Origin: an uncultured Eubacteriales bacterium
GTDB lineage: Bacteria; Bacillota; Clostridia; Oscillospirales; Acutalibacteraceae
Assembly: GCA_934446475.1 (NCBI GenBank)
Contig: CAKSEH010000013.1
Coordinates: forward strand, 1-53,525
DNA: 53,525 bases
Direction: 5' to 3'
Positions 21,812 to 30,730 of this stretch are shown here, piece after piece (the stretch's first letter is position 1; the number at the start of each line of letters is the position of its first letter). Both the position numbers and the translations under genes were made by a program. A model generated the notes under the pieces. That model worked only from the letters and a program-made list of their open reading frames with translations. It was not told the DNA's origin and did no database searches.

Positions 21812-23283
21812 AAAAACGGCTATTGGAACTTACCTGCATACTTGTAACGCTGATAATCGTCTTTTTATCAGGGTGCAACGGGGCACAACAAACGAGTGCG
21901 TCGGCGGATAAGCTGGAGGTGCGCTGCAACAGCACCGCCATACAGTGGAAATACAGCAGTGAGACCGAATGGCACGACCTTGTGGCGCTTGCCGAACTGA
22001 GGGGCGCCGACGGTGAAAACGGCAAGGACGGAGTTAGCGGTAAAAACGGAACAAACGGTAAAAACGGTACTGACGGCAGAGACGGTAAGGACGGAAAAAA
22101 CGGTCTTGACGGGACTGACGGTGCCGATGGCAAAAACGGCATAGACGGCAAAACAATAGAGGTTCAAAAGACCGATTTGTATATACAGTGGCGTTACAAG
22201 AACGAAGATTGGCAGAACCTTGTTGCTATCGCCGACATTACAGGACCTGCCGGACAAAACGGAAAAGACGGAAAAAACGGAAAAGACGGAAAAACCCCGG
22301 AGTTTCGTGTGAATGAAAACATCCTGCAATGGCGTTATTCGGGCGACAGAATATGGCTTAATCTTTACGATCTTTCGGCTTTAAAAGGGTCTGACGGTAT
22401 AAACGGACAAAACGGAGAGGACGGAAAGAACGGTAAAACGCCTTTTATAGGTAAAAACGGCAACTGGTGGATCGGCACGACCGACACCGGCATTAAAGCG
22501 GCGGGTACCGACGGCAAAGACGGAATAAACGGTACAGACGGCAAGGAAATTGAAATTCAAAAGACCGAGTCGCATATACAGTGGCGCTATAAGGGCGGCG
22601 AATGGCAAAATCTCGTGGCGCTCTCCGACATTACAGGTCCCTCCGGACAAAACGGCACAAACGGCGAAACCGGAAAAACCACCGAATTCAGAGTGGAAGG
22701 CAATCAGCTGCAATGGAGATATACAGGCGATACCGTTTGGCTGAATTTGTATGATTTATCCGCACTGAAAGGAGCAGACGGTAAAAACGGTAAAAACGGT
22801 GAGAACGGAACAAACGGCAAGGACGGTAAAGACGGCAGGGACGGTAAAGACGGCTTATGCGCAGGATATTTTTCCGCAAAAGGCAAAGTGTCCGGTTGGA
22901 ACGCATCACTTCCGCTTACCGTAAAAAAAGAAAGCGGAAATTTGATCTCCTATAACCCGTCGGGCAATAAAATAACACTTACAAAGGGCCATACTTACAG
23001 TTTGGTGTTCAGCGGAACGGTTATGGTCAGTGCTAAGAGCGATGATAAATTGTGCGGTGTATCGCTCATAGACGGATACAACAGTTCTGAAATGGTGCTG
23101 GAAACACGAACTTATGTAATTATGCCGAAAAGCGGGCAGACCGTAAGACTGGCTATGGCATATAACACCGTATACACAGCGGAAAATGATATTACTCTGA
23201 CATTTCAATACACAAATATGTTTTTTCAGTATACCGATTTTGTTGACAGTCAGTACAACATAACCGTTATTGCGCTTGACTGA
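21808..23283 (+). CDS. Collagen-like repeat lipoprotein with QWRY modules and a C-terminal jelly-roll-like domain
   Basis: A 491-residue surface lipoprotein. A signal sequence ends in the lipobox LSGC (Cys about residue 23). Then come five short modules of the form IQWRY...W-NL--L (at about 32-65, 114-143, 163-193, 250-280, 292-322) alternating with Gly-X-Y collagen blocks, the longest of about 16 triplets rich in GKD, GKN and GTD. The C-terminal 120 residues (from about SAKGKVSGW) are beta-rich and similar in outline to the trimeric C1q/TNF-like ends of BclA-type proteins. Gly-X-Y runs suggest trimeric stalks. QWRY-type modules next to collagen repeats also occur in phage tail proteins, by recall. 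It is probably a surface fibre with adhesive or spacer function. Confidence 0.88.
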   Translation: MKKRLLELTCILVTLIIVFLSGCNGAQQTSASADKLEVRCNSTAIQWKYSSETEWHDLVALAELRGADGENGKDGVSGKNGTNGKNGTDGRDGKDGKNGLDGTDGADGKNGIDGKTIEVQKTDLYIQWRYKNEDWQNLVAIADITGPAGQNGKDGKNGKDGKTPEFRVNENILQWRYSGDRIWLNLYDLSALKGSDGINGQNGEDGKNGKTPFIGKNGNWWIGTTDTGIKAAGTDGKDGINGTDGKEIEIQKTESHIQWRYKGGEWQNLVALSDITGPSGQNGTNGETGKTTEFRVEGNQLQWRYTGDTVWLNLYDLSALKGADGKNGKNGENGTNGKDGKDGRDGKDGLCAGYFSAKGKVSGWNASLPLTVKKESGNLISYNPSGNKITLTKGHTYSLVFSGTVMVSAKSDDKLCGVSLIDGYNSSEMVLETRTYVIMPKSGQTVRLAMAYNTVYTAENDITLTFQYTNMFFQYTDFVDSQYNITVIALD

Positions 23284-23288
23284 ATGTG

Positions 23289-23487
23289 ATGAGACACCAA
23301 CGAATACTTTGTGTGCTGCTCACTCTTTGTATGGTGCTGTGCCTTGTGCCGACGGGCGTATCTGCAGAGGGCGAGACAACCGAAAAAATCGATATAACAG
23401 GCAGCGGCACGAAGGAGGATCCGTACCTCATTTACACCGCAGAAGGGCTTAAAGTTTTCCGTGATAAGGCAAACGGCGGGCAAAGAC
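23289..23487 (+). pseudogene. Truncated secreted protein gene
   Basis: Starts six bases after the lipoprotein stop. It has a signal peptide (MRHQRILCVLLTLCMVLCLVPTGVSAEG) and the beginning of a large surface protein (GSGTKEDPYLIYTAEGLKVFRDKANGG), the phrase that opens GLUG-repeat or similar cell-surface proteins of Clostridia. The sequence then joins an ISL3-type transposase fragment near 23481-23487, and the fused frame runs to 23759 with no sense. The rest of the gene is missing from the window. So the operon once had a third surface or secreted product, lost by an IS-linked deletion. Confidence 0.75.
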
Positions 23488-23740
23488 CGTCAAACAAAAA
23501 ATGCAGGAATGGATTGATAATGCCTCAAACTGCGGTATACCGCAGTTTGAGAAATGTGCCGACTCTATGCAAAATCGGCTTTCCGGCATACTCAATTCTT
23601 TTCCATCACCTTATACTGACGGTTTTACCGAAGGCTGCAATAACAAAATTAAAGTTCTTAAAAGAAATGCATACGGTTACAAAAATTTCAGAAGATTCAA
23701 AAACCGCATCTTACATATTTTTTCATATACAACAAAGTAA
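23481..23740 (+). pseudogene. ISL3-family transposase remnant (C-terminal end)
   Basis: About 86 codons in a frame different from the flanking gene: KTVKQKMQEWIDNASN, then SPYTDGFTEGCNNKIKVLKRNAYGYKNF and RFKNRILHIF. The GxxEGxNNKIKxxKRxAYGYxNF block, with the last acidic residue of the DDE triad, is diagnostic of ISL3 transposases. Everything upstream of it is absent, so it is not able to move. A strong hairpin follows and no left end is visible. It marks the site of an IS insertion followed by deletion into the secreted-protein gene. Confidence 0.85.
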
Positions 23741-23778
23741 AGAGCAAGCAGCTGCCTAACAGCAACTGCTTGCTCTTT
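23739..23778. terminator. Strong hairpin after the ISL3 remnant
   Basis: A 13-bp perfect stem, AAAGAGCAAGCAG (23739-23751) with CTGCTTGCTCTTT (23766-23778), which would act as a terminator in both orientations and may belong to the IS end. Confidence 0.75.
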
Positions 23779-23863
23779 GTTTCTCATTTTAACTCTTTAC
23801 CCCAACTATTGACAAAGAGCTGAATTAAATTGTGTTTTAAAACGGATACCGCAGTGTTAAAGA

Positions 23864-25009
23864 TTACATAAGGCTTCTGTAAAGCTCTTTTATCTCTTCA
23901 ACGGATGTATCTCTCGGATTGCCGGGGCGGCAAGCATCTGCATAAGCGGACTCGGCGAGAGCGTCGATATCCTCTTCTTTTACGATACCTTTAAGAGTGG
24001 TAGGAATTCCTACATCCTCGGCGAGCTGTCTTACAGCGTCAACCGCAGCCTTGCGGTATTCTTCCTGAGACATACCGTCAACACCTTCAACGCCCATAGC
24101 CTTAGCTATATCACGGTATTTTTCGCCGGTGTATTCCGCATTGTAAGCCATAACGGTCGGAAGGAGGATAGCGCAGGCCTTGCCGTGAGGGGTATCATAA
24201 TAAGCCGAAAGGGTGTGAGCCATAGAGTGGTCAACGCCGAGGCCTACATTTGAAAAGCCCATTCCTGCGATATACTGACCGAGAGCCATACCCTCTCTGC
24301 CGTCTGCCGTGTTCTTAACAGCGCCTCTGAGCGAGCGTGCGATAACCTCGATAGCCTTGATGTGGAACATATCGGAAAGCTCCCAGGCACCTTTGGTTAT
24401 ATAACCCTCGATAGCGTGAGTCAGAGCGTCCATTCCCGTTGCGGCGGTGAGGCCTGCGGGCATTGAGCTCATCATTTCGGGGTCAACAACGGCAACGACC
24501 GGAATATCGTGAACATCAACGCAAACAAATTTGCGTTTTCTTTCAACGTCGGTTATAACATAGTTTATCGTAACCTCTGCGGCAGTGCCGGCAGTTGTGG
24601 GAACTGCGATTATCGGAACGCAGGGCTTCTTTGTTGCGGCAACGCCCTCAAGCGAACGAACATCGGAGAATTCGGGGTTTGTGATGATTATTCCGATAGC
24701 CTTTGAGGTATCCATCGAAGAACCGCCGCCTATGGCAACGATACAATCGGCTCCGGATGCCCTAAATTCACTCACACCGTGCTGAACATTTTCAATGGTG
24801 GGGTTTGCCTTGATATCGGAATAAAGGGTATAATCAATACCGTCTTTTTCAAGAAGGTCGGTAACCTTTTTTGTGATTCCGAACTTAACAAGGTCGGGGT
24901 CGGAAGCAACGAATGCCTTTTTAAAGCCTCTTGCTTTTATTTCCTGGGGCACAGCGGCAATTGCGCCTGCGCCGTGATACGAGGTCTCATTCAAAACGAA
25001 TTTGTTCAT
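23864..25009 (-). CDS. Iron-containing alcohol dehydrogenase (lactaldehyde reductase type)
   Basis: A 381-residue group III alcohol dehydrogenase. The NAD-binding part has IVAIGGGSSMDTSKAIG and PTTAGTAAEV; the metal site uses Asp and His in TGMDALTHAIEGY, His in GVDHSMAHTLSAYYDTPHGKA. The sequence resembles FucO-type lactaldehyde/propanediol oxidoreductases, so conversion of lactaldehyde to 1,2-propanediol during fucose or rhamnose breakdown is likely, but butanol- or ethanol-type roles cannot be excluded. No sugar genes are adjacent. ATG 25009 follows AAGGGTGA; the open frame begins earlier at 25063. It is a monocistronic gene. Confidence 0.88.
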   Translation of the reverse strand: MNKFVLNETSYHGAGAIAAVPQEIKARGFKKAFVASDPDLVKFGITKKVTDLLEKDGIDYTLYSDIKANPTIENVQHGVSEFRASGADCIVAIGGGSSMDTSKAIGIIITNPEFSDVRSLEGVAATKKPCVPIIAVPTTAGTAAEVTINYVITDVERKRKFVCVDVHDIPVVAVVDPEMMSSMPAGLTAATGMDALTHAIEGYITKGAWELSDMFHIKAIEVIARSLRGAVKNTADGREGMALGQYIAGMGFSNVGLGVDHSMAHTLSAYYDTPHGKACAILLPTVMAYNAEYTGEKYRDIAKAMGVEGVDGMSQEEYRKAAVDAVRQLAEDVGIPTTLKGIVKEEDIDALAESAYADACRPGNPRDTSVEEIKELYRSLM

Positions 25010-25106
25010 AAAATTCACCCTTATCATTATTTTCAGGACTTTTTTACTGTCCTTATAAACCAATTATACACATAAATCTTTGTTAAATCAATAACAAAAT
25101 TGTGAA

Positions 25107-25754
25107 CTATTTGAAAAGTTCGCCGTTTTTATTTAAAATTTCGGTTCTTGAAACGGTATAGCACACACTTTCATTGCAGCTTTCAAAAAAAGCGTTTATA
25201 AGAAGCTCCGGATTTATGTTTTTTTCGTTTCCTGCAGGCAGAACGACCGAAAGGTGTGTGGAACTTTCTGCGTTTACTTCGGCTTCAACTATATCGGGGG
25301 CAATATCGATTTTTTTGATATCGCCTTTTTTGGTTCTTTTTTCACAGACTATTTCGCCGCTCTTTAAAAAGTCGGAAAGACGGGCAGACAGGCTGCCGCC
25401 GTCCTCAAACAAGATATCGTATTTTGCAAAGCCTATTTCTTTCGGTTTCATAACAGGCTCGCCTGCGGCAAAAAACCTGATTCCCTCGGGGCAGACCGAG
25501 TTTAATTTTAAAACTGCGTTATCAAGGTCAAACCCGTCGTCACAGAGTTTTATATCGCAGGTTTCGTATTTGCTTTCAAAACCGAGGGAGAGGGGGAGGG
25601 CAAACGTTATGTAAAGGTGGGGATGAAAGCCCTCGGTATACCACACGGGCAAACCCGCTTTTCTTAACGCTCTTGTCATAAATCTCGTCATATCAAGGTG
25701 TGAGATAAAACGGAGTCTTCCCGTTTTCTCATAAAACAACCTGACGTTTTTCAA
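25107..25754 (-). CDS. TIGR03936-type radical-SAM-associated protein
   Basis: A 215-residue protein, start TTG 25754 with AAAGGAGG upstream; the frame opens at 25805 but has no site there. It begins VRLFYEKTGRLRFISHLDMTRFMTRALRKAGLPVWYTEGFHPHLYITFALPLSLG, the conserved opening of the DUF2344/TIGR03936 family (RFxSHLD, GFxPH). These proteins are nearly always encoded beside, or fused to, the TIGR03960 radical-SAM protein, as here, where the two overlap by 26 bases. The pair is found in Clostridia near ribosome-related genes; the reaction is not known to me. It is likely to support tRNA or rRNA modification, which is inference. Confidence 0.88.
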   Translation of the reverse strand: MKNVRLFYEKTGRLRFISHLDMTRFMTRALRKAGLPVWYTEGFHPHLYITFALPLSLGFESKYETCDIKLCDDGFDLDNAVLKLNSVCPEGIRFFAAGEPVMKPKEIGFAKYDILFEDGGSLSARLSDFLKSGEIVCEKRTKKGDIKKIDIAPDIVEAEVNAESSTHLSVVLPAGNEKNINPELLINAFFESCNESVCYTVSRTEILNKNGELFK

Positions 25755-27585
25755 CGCAAACCCCTCCTTTAAGCTTCGCACAGCCGCAGCCTGCACATTT
25801 TTCACGGCAGTTTTTCGTCGTCACTGCTTTTTTTGCAAGCTCGTTTTCTCTTATAAGGAAATCCTTATCGATATAATAATCAAGGTGATCCCACGGCATA
25901 AGCTCGTCGTAAGGGCGCAGACGGTTAGCGTAAAATTCGGGGTCGATACCGCACTCTTTAAAGGCTTCGAGCCATTTATCGAGACTGAAAAACTCATCCC
26001 ATCCGTCAAACTTGCAGCCTTTTTCGCAGGCTTTTAAAATAACCTTTGAAAGCCGCCTGTCGCCCCGTGCAAAGACGCCCTCCAAAAAGCTTGTCTTATT
26101 TTCGTGGTAATTGAAATCTATTTTTCTTGAATGTATACTTTCCTTTAAAAGCTGCTGCTTTCTTATCATTTCCTCTCTTGTTATCTGAGGATGGAACTCA
26201 AACGGGGTAAACGGTTTCGGCACAAAATTCGCAACGCTTATCGAAACGTTAACGCTTTTACCTTTAGGGCGGTTTTCGGTGTGATAGAATTCATCGACTA
26301 TTTTTTGGGCAAGCTGCGCAATACCCACTATATCCTCGTCCGTTTCGTAAGGCAGACCCATCATAAAATAAAGCTTAACGGCGGTGTATCCGCCCTCAAA
26401 TGCCGTGCGGCAGGACGAGAGAATATCATCCTCCGTTATATTTTTGTTTATAACATCACGCAGTCTCTGTGTTCCCGCCTCGGGGGCAAAGGTAAGGCCG
26501 CTTTTTTTAATGCGGCTTACTTTTTCCATAAGCTCGGCGGAAAAGTTATCGATTCTCAGCGACGGCAGCGAAAGGCTGATCTTTTCCTTTTCGGTGTAAT
26601 CAAGCAGACCGTCAAGCATAGCTTCTATTCCCGTATAGTCGCTTGTGCTCAGCGAGGAGAGGGAGAGTTCGTCATATCCCGTGCTTTCGCACATAGCCTT
26701 AGCCTGTCTGCAGACAGTTTCGGGACTTTTTTCTCTTACGGGACGGTATATAAATCCCGCCTGACAAAATCTGCATCCTCTTATACAGCCTCTGAAAACT
26801 TCCTGAACCGCTCTGTCGTGCACGATCTCAATGTAAGGAACTACTATATCCGAGGGGTAATGAAGTTCGTCAAGATTCATTTCAACCCTTTTTTTGATCT
26901 TTTCGGGGGCGCCCGATTTTGGGGTTATCGCTTTGACGGTGCCGTCCTCATTGTAGCTGACATCGTAAAGAGAGGGCACATAGACCCCGTTTATCTGTGC
27001 CGCCGCCTTTAAAAGCTCGGACTTACTTTTACCCTTGCTCTTAAATTCCTTATAAAGGTCAATGACTTCAAGGTCCACCTTTTCGCCGTCGCCCAAAAAG
27101 AAGATATCGATAAAATCGGCAAGAGGCTCTGCGTTACAGGCGCAGGGACCTCCTGCTACAATTATGGGGTCCGATTCGCTTCTGTCCTTAGCAAGAGGTG
27201 CTACTCCCGCAAGGCGCAGCATATTTACAACATTTGTATATGAAAGCTCATATTGAAGCGTAAAACCTATAAAATCAAAATCCTTTATCGGGTCTCTGCT
27301 TTCAAGGGCGAAGAGGGGAATGTTGTTTTTTATCATAACCTCTTCAAAATCGGGCCAGGGCGCAAAAACACGCTCGCACCAGATATCCGGACGCTCGTTG
27401 AAAATCGAATAAAGGATCTTTATGCCCAGGTGCGACATCCCTATCTCATAGGAATCGGGAAAACAGAAGGCAAAGCGGACATCTATCTTTGATTTGTCCT
27501 TTATAACGCTGTTTATTTCTCCGCCGGCGTATCTGCCGGGCTTTTGCACGCTCATTAAAAGCTGTTCAAATTTCTTTTCGTTCAT
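25729..27585 (-). CDS. TIGR03960-type B12-binding-domain radical SAM protein
   Basis: A 618-residue radical-SAM enzyme. The N-terminal part resembles a B12-binding domain (SYEIGMSHLGIKILYSIFN, IIVAGGPCACNAEPLADFIDIFFLGDGE). The radical-SAM core has FRGCIRGCRFCQAG (CxxxCxxC for the 4Fe-4S cluster) and SLSSLSTSDYTGI. A Cys-rich end (NCREKCAGCGCAK) probably binds a further cluster. It cleaves S-adenosylmethionine to start radical chemistry; substrate unknown. The downstream TIGR03936 partner overlaps, and upstream the PHP phosphatase gene overlaps by four bases, so the three genes form one minus-strand operon. Confidence 0.92.
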   Translation of the reverse strand: MNEKKFEQLLMSVQKPGRYAGGEINSVIKDKSKIDVRFAFCFPDSYEIGMSHLGIKILYSIFNERPDIWCERVFAPWPDFEEVMIKNNIPLFALESRDPIKDFDFIGFTLQYELSYTNVVNMLRLAGVAPLAKDRSESDPIIVAGGPCACNAEPLADFIDIFFLGDGEKVDLEVIDLYKEFKSKGKSKSELLKAAAQINGVYVPSLYDVSYNEDGTVKAITPKSGAPEKIKKRVEMNLDELHYPSDIVVPYIEIVHDRAVQEVFRGCIRGCRFCQAGFIYRPVREKSPETVCRQAKAMCESTGYDELSLSSLSTSDYTGIEAMLDGLLDYTEKEKISLSLPSLRIDNFSAELMEKVSRIKKSGLTFAPEAGTQRLRDVINKNITEDDILSSCRTAFEGGYTAVKLYFMMGLPYETDEDIVGIAQLAQKIVDEFYHTENRPKGKSVNVSISVANFVPKPFTPFEFHPQITREEMIRKQQLLKESIHSRKIDFNYHENKTSFLEGVFARGDRRLSKVILKACEKGCKFDGWDEFFSLDKWLEAFKECGIDPEFYANRLRPYDELMPWDHLDYYIDKDFLIRENELAKKAVTTKNCREKCAGCGCAKLKGGVCVEKRQVVL

Positions 27586-28349
27586 TTTACGCTCCTGAGT
27601 TTTAAATCTTTTATAGGTGTTATACCGAGGTCCGAGAGATATTTTTCTGCCGAAAGGGCGGTTTCCTTTGAAAAGTGGGAGGGAGAGTGGGCGTCTATAC
27701 CCTGTATCACACTGTTTCCCGTTTGCGCCGCTATTTCAAAAAATTCTCTGCACGGATAGTTTCTCTTCTGTGAAAAACCGAGAAGATTGAATTCAAGCGG
27801 GGTGTCAAAAAACTTTGCGGCATCGCAAAGCCGCTTCATTTCTGACTTATAAACCGCTCTGTTTCCTGTGAAATTGATAAGGTCGGGGTGCGCTATATAT
27901 GAAAATTTGCCTGTTTTGAGGGCGGCGACGACCTGATCCACATACTGTTTTAAAATGCTTTCGTCATTTGTGGGACATCCCGCATAAAAGCCGTTATATT
28001 CGCTTTTGGTAAAGTGCTGACCCAAAATAAGGTAATCGCATTCGTATTTTAAAACATTCGAAATAACACTGCCGAAAATTTCGGGGTAATACTCGCACTC
28101 GTAACCTATATAAATATCGAGCTTTCCTTTGAATTTTTCTCTCAGAGAAGCTATGCTTTTTACATATCCCTCCGTCTGAGCCGTGAACATACGGTAATTT
28201 GAAACATAGCCGCCCGGGAAATCCGATGGGATATGGTCCGAAAATCCGAGGACTTTAAGTCCCATACCGATAGCGGCGAGGGCGTATTCTTCGGGCGTAC
28301 CGTTTGCGTGGCGGCACAGCGGCGTGTGGGTGTGGTAATTTGCTGTCAT
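27582..28349 (-). CDS. hisJ: PHP-domain histidinol-phosphatase (HisJ family)
   Basis: A 255-residue polymerase-and-histidinol-phosphatase (PHP) domain enzyme. The metal-binding motif HTHTPLCRHA near the N-terminus, SDHIP, the YECEYYPE segment, LGQHF and the late QGIDAHSPSH motif match HisJ-type histidinol-phosphate phosphatases, which remove phosphate in the penultimate step of histidine synthesis. No other his genes are in the window, and PHP proteins may act on other phosphates, so the substrate is not certain. It overlaps the radical-SAM gene by ATGA and is the first gene of that operon. Upstream, a MITE of family B separates it from the next gene. Confidence 0.85.
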   Translation of the reverse strand: MTANYHTHTPLCRHANGTPEEYALAAIGMGLKVLGFSDHIPSDFPGGYVSNYRMFTAQTEGYVKSIASLREKFKGKLDIYIGYECEYYPEIFGSVISNVLKYECDYLILGQHFTKSEYNGFYAGCPTNDESILKQYVDQVVAALKTGKFSYIAHPDLINFTGNRAVYKSEMKRLCDAAKFFDTPLEFNLLGFSQKRNYPCREFFEIAAQTGNSVIQGIDAHSPSHFSKETALSAEKYLSDLGITPIKDLKLRSVK

Positions 28350-28393
28350 TTCAGGGACTTCCTTTTCGGTGTTGCATTTTTAAAAAATAAATA

Positions 28394-28569
28394 TTATAAT
28401 AGCTATTGAAAGTCGAAATAGTGTAAAACCACACTGTTTCGACACCAAATCTTTGATTTGGTCACAAATTTTCTTTGAAAACTTGTCAATGTCCATTGCA
28501 TTGTCTAAGCCGATAAAATCGGCTTGTCGAAACAATATTTGGTGTTTCGACATTCTATAATCATTATAA
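28394..28569. repeat. MITE family B, copy 3 (176 bp, reverse orientation)
   Basis: Bounded by TTATAATAGCTATTG and, inverted, TTATAATGATTATAG, with TA duplicated on each side (28392-28393; 28570-28571). The internal hairpins are those of copy 2 in reverse order, without the 13-bp GCAAAATTAAATT stem. A degenerate extra end (28587-28637; GGCTTGTCGAAAAAATTCCGAC...TATAATCATAGTAA) follows. The rest of the 322-bp gap 28350-28671 contains only the promoter given below. Confidence 0.8.
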
Positions 28570-28609
28570 TAAATTTGGATGATCGGAATTGTTATCGATT
28601 TTAATAGGC

Positions 28610-28638
28610 TTGTCGAAAAAATTCCGACATTATATAAT
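28610..28638 (+). promoter_or_regulatory. Promoter of the SGNH hydrolase gene, inside MITE-derived sequence
   Basis: TTGTCG (28610-28615), 17 bp, TATAAT (28633-28638), placed 34 bp before the ATG. Both boxes lie in a degenerate repeat of the MITE family B end, suggesting a promoter formed from the repeat. Confidence 0.6.
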
Positions 28639-28671
28639 CATAGTAATTTAAGAAACAGGGGTTGACTTTAT

Positions 28672-29466
28672 ATGTTTGATATGAATAAGTTTTACGGCGG
28701 AGAAAATGAAAATCCGCTTGACAGGCCTGCCGTTAACGGCGGACTCTGCCGGATATTCCGAACCGTTGCCTGTGTGGGGGACAGTCTTTCGTCGGGCGAG
28801 TTTGAGTCCCTTACCGAAGGCGGAGTTGTCGGCTATCACGATATGTTTGAGTATTCCTGGGGGCAGCATATGGCAAGGGCTGCAGGGATAAAGGTTTATA
28901 ATTTTTCCGCAGGCGGAATGTCAGCCAAACAGTATGTTGATTCCTTTGCCGAGCTTAACGGAATGTGGGACAGGGATAAGCTTGCTCAGTGTTATATAAT
29001 AGCGCTCGGCGTAAACGATTGGGGAAATCCTGATTATCCTCACGGCAGTGCAGATGATATAGATGTTAAGAACTGGCGCAATAACAAGCCCACCTTTGCG
29101 GGGGACTATGCGAGAATAATAGGCCGATATAAGGAAATGCAGCCCGACGCCCGCTTTTTCCTTGTGACTGCGCCGAAAAACGAAAAAGACAAACCGTCGC
29201 TTGAGGGGCACAGTGAGATACTTCACGCTGTTGCCGAAAAGTTTGACAACACATATGTTATCGACTTTGATAAATACGGCCCCGTTTGCGACAGTGAGTT
29301 CCGCAGCAAATTTTTCGTCGGCTATCATCTGAATGCCGCAGGTTACACATTCTTTGCAGAACTTACAATGTCGTACATCGACTGGATAATAAGGCATAAT
29401 CTTAAAGATTTTGCGCAGGCGGGATTTATAGGAACACCGTATTACTATTCGGGACTTAAAAAGTAA
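28672..29466 (+). CDS. SGNH/GDSL-family hydrolase
   Basis: A 264-residue esterase/lipase-like protein. Block I contains the catalytic Ser in CVGDSLSSGEFES, the block II Gly is in NFSAGGMSA, block III carries the oxyanion Asn in ALGVNDWGNP, and block V has a His in the FFVGYHLNAAGYTFFAE end, with a catalytic Asp/His arrangement typical of the SGNH superfamily. There is no signal peptide, so it is probably cytosolic. It may deacetylate carbohydrates or cleave acyl esters; the substrate is not apparent. AGGGG is about 11 bases before the ATG; ATG 28681 is an alternative start. It is isolated and convergent with the transporter gene downstream. Confidence 0.85.
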   Translation: MFDMNKFYGGENENPLDRPAVNGGLCRIFRTVACVGDSLSSGEFESLTEGGVVGYHDMFEYSWGQHMARAAGIKVYNFSAGGMSAKQYVDSFAELNGMWDRDKLAQCYIIALGVNDWGNPDYPHGSADDIDVKNWRNNKPTFAGDYARIIGRYKEMQPDARFFLVTAPKNEKDKPSLEGHSEILHAVAEKFDNTYVIDFDKYGPVCDSEFRSKFFVGYHLNAAGYTFFAELTMSYIDWIIRHNLKDFAQAGFIGTPYYYSGLKK

Positions 29467-29539
29467 TTTGACGGATTGTGAGCACAAATGAACGCAAATC
29501 AGCTCTTTAAGGCGTGGGCGGCTCTGTTTTCGCCCGGAC

Positions 29540-30730
29540 TTAAAGTTCGCTGCCGATAAAGTCGTTATCAAGCTTTATGACGCAGCAAAAGCTTTTGTCT
29601 ATTTCCTTTGCACAGCGGGTTATCTCGGCTTTAAGCTCGTCGTCCGACAGCTTAAGGTCCGAGGGGACCACAACATCGAAAATAAGGTTTGTCCTGTGCT
29701 TTGCCGCAGGGGTCATACGAAAATCGTGGACGGAAATTCTTCCGTCTATGATTTTTATTTTTTTAAGCAGTTCTTTCTTTGTTTTTAAAACGGATTCGTT
29801 ATCGGTGTCGATAGGGTCCATATGAATAACGAGGTCTATCCCCGTTTTTTCAAAAACAAGCTTTTCGCAGAGGTCTATTTTTTCGTGGCACAAAACTATA
29901 TCGGTGTTCTGCGGCACTTCGATATGAACCGAGGCAAAGCGCCTGCCGGGACCGTAATCGTGTATCATAAGATCGTGAAGTCCGAGAAAGCCGTCAAAGG
30001 AATTTATTATGTCTTCAAGCTCTTTCACCGTTTCTTTATCGGGTGCTCCGCCGAGAATTTCATTAAGGGTCGATTTAGCGGAAGAAATGCCCGACCATAT
30101 GATAAATATGCCCACGAGCGCCGCCATAACGGCGTCGATATTGAACCCTAACTTAAAAATCATTGCGGCTGCGGTTGCCGCAAGAATGGCGAGGGTCGTA
30201 ATACAGTCGTTTATGCTGTCCTGTGCGGTTGCCTTTAAGGAAGAAGAATTTATTTTTGCCGCAAGCGAGCGGTTAAAGCAGAACATATAAAGCTTAACCG
30301 CCGCAGAAACTGCGAGAACTATTACGGCAGGCAAACCGTAGGTCGGAGCTTTTTCTCCGTTTATAAGCGCTTCGGCGGAGCTTTTAAAGAGGCTTGCGCC
30401 CACAAGAATCATAAGCATCGAAACCGAAAAAGCCGACATATATTCTATTCTGCCGTGCCCGAACGGGTGCTCCCTGTCGGCAGGTTTTGCCGACATTTTA
30501 AAGCCTATCAGTGTTATAACCGAAGAGCCCATATCGGAAAGGTTATTAAGTCCGTCCGCCACTATGGACATAGCCGAAAATGCAAGCCCTGCCGCAATTT
30601 TTGCCGCCGCAAGCAGAATGTTCGCAGCTATTCCGAACACCGAACCGATAGTTCCGCATTTTTCTCTTACCGTTCGGTCGGAAAAATCGGGGGACTTGCC
30701 CAAAACAAGGCGGATAAGCAGTGCCTGCAT
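29540..30730 (-). CDS. Cation diffusion facilitator (CDF) metal efflux transporter
   Basis: A 396-residue membrane transporter. Six helices: IGSVFGIAANILLAAAKIAAG, SMLMILVGASLF and others; the metal site motif ADGLNNLSDMGSS in helix 2 and HPFGHGRIEYMSA in the cytosolic loop, then AQDSINDCITTLA in helix 5 (DxxxD). A C-terminal cytosolic domain and an additional acidic extension (about 110 residues) follow. The family exports Zn2+, Mn2+, Fe2+ or Co2+ by proton exchange; the D/N pattern (DxxxD, DxxxD with Asn in helix 2) does not settle which. It starts one base into the ddl stop (TGATG), so the two are coupled. Confidence 0.9.
   Translation of the reverse strand: MQALLIRLVLGKSPDFSDRTVREKCGTIGSVFGIAANILLAAAKIAAGLAFSAMSIVADGLNNLSDMGSSVITLIGFKMSAKPADREHPFGHGRIEYMSAFSVSMLMILVGASLFKSSAEALINGEKAPTYGLPAVIVLAVSAAVKLYMFCFNRSLAAKINSSSLKATAQDSINDCITTLAILAATAAAMIFKLGFNIDAVMAALVGIFIIWSGISSAKSTLNEILGGAPDKETVKELEDIINSFDGFLGLHDLMIHDYGPGRRFASVHIEVPQNTDIVLCHEKIDLCEKLVFEKTGIDLVIHMDPIDTDNESVLKTKKELLKKIKIIDGRISVHDFRMTPAAKHRTNLIFDVVVPSDLKLSDDELKAEITRCAKEIDKSFCCVIKLDNDFIGSEL

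Noticed and set aside
21868..22909. Long minus-strand frames across the collagen-like gene
   Set aside because: They are Pro/Ser-Val-Phe repeats produced by antisense reading of Gly-X-Y codons.
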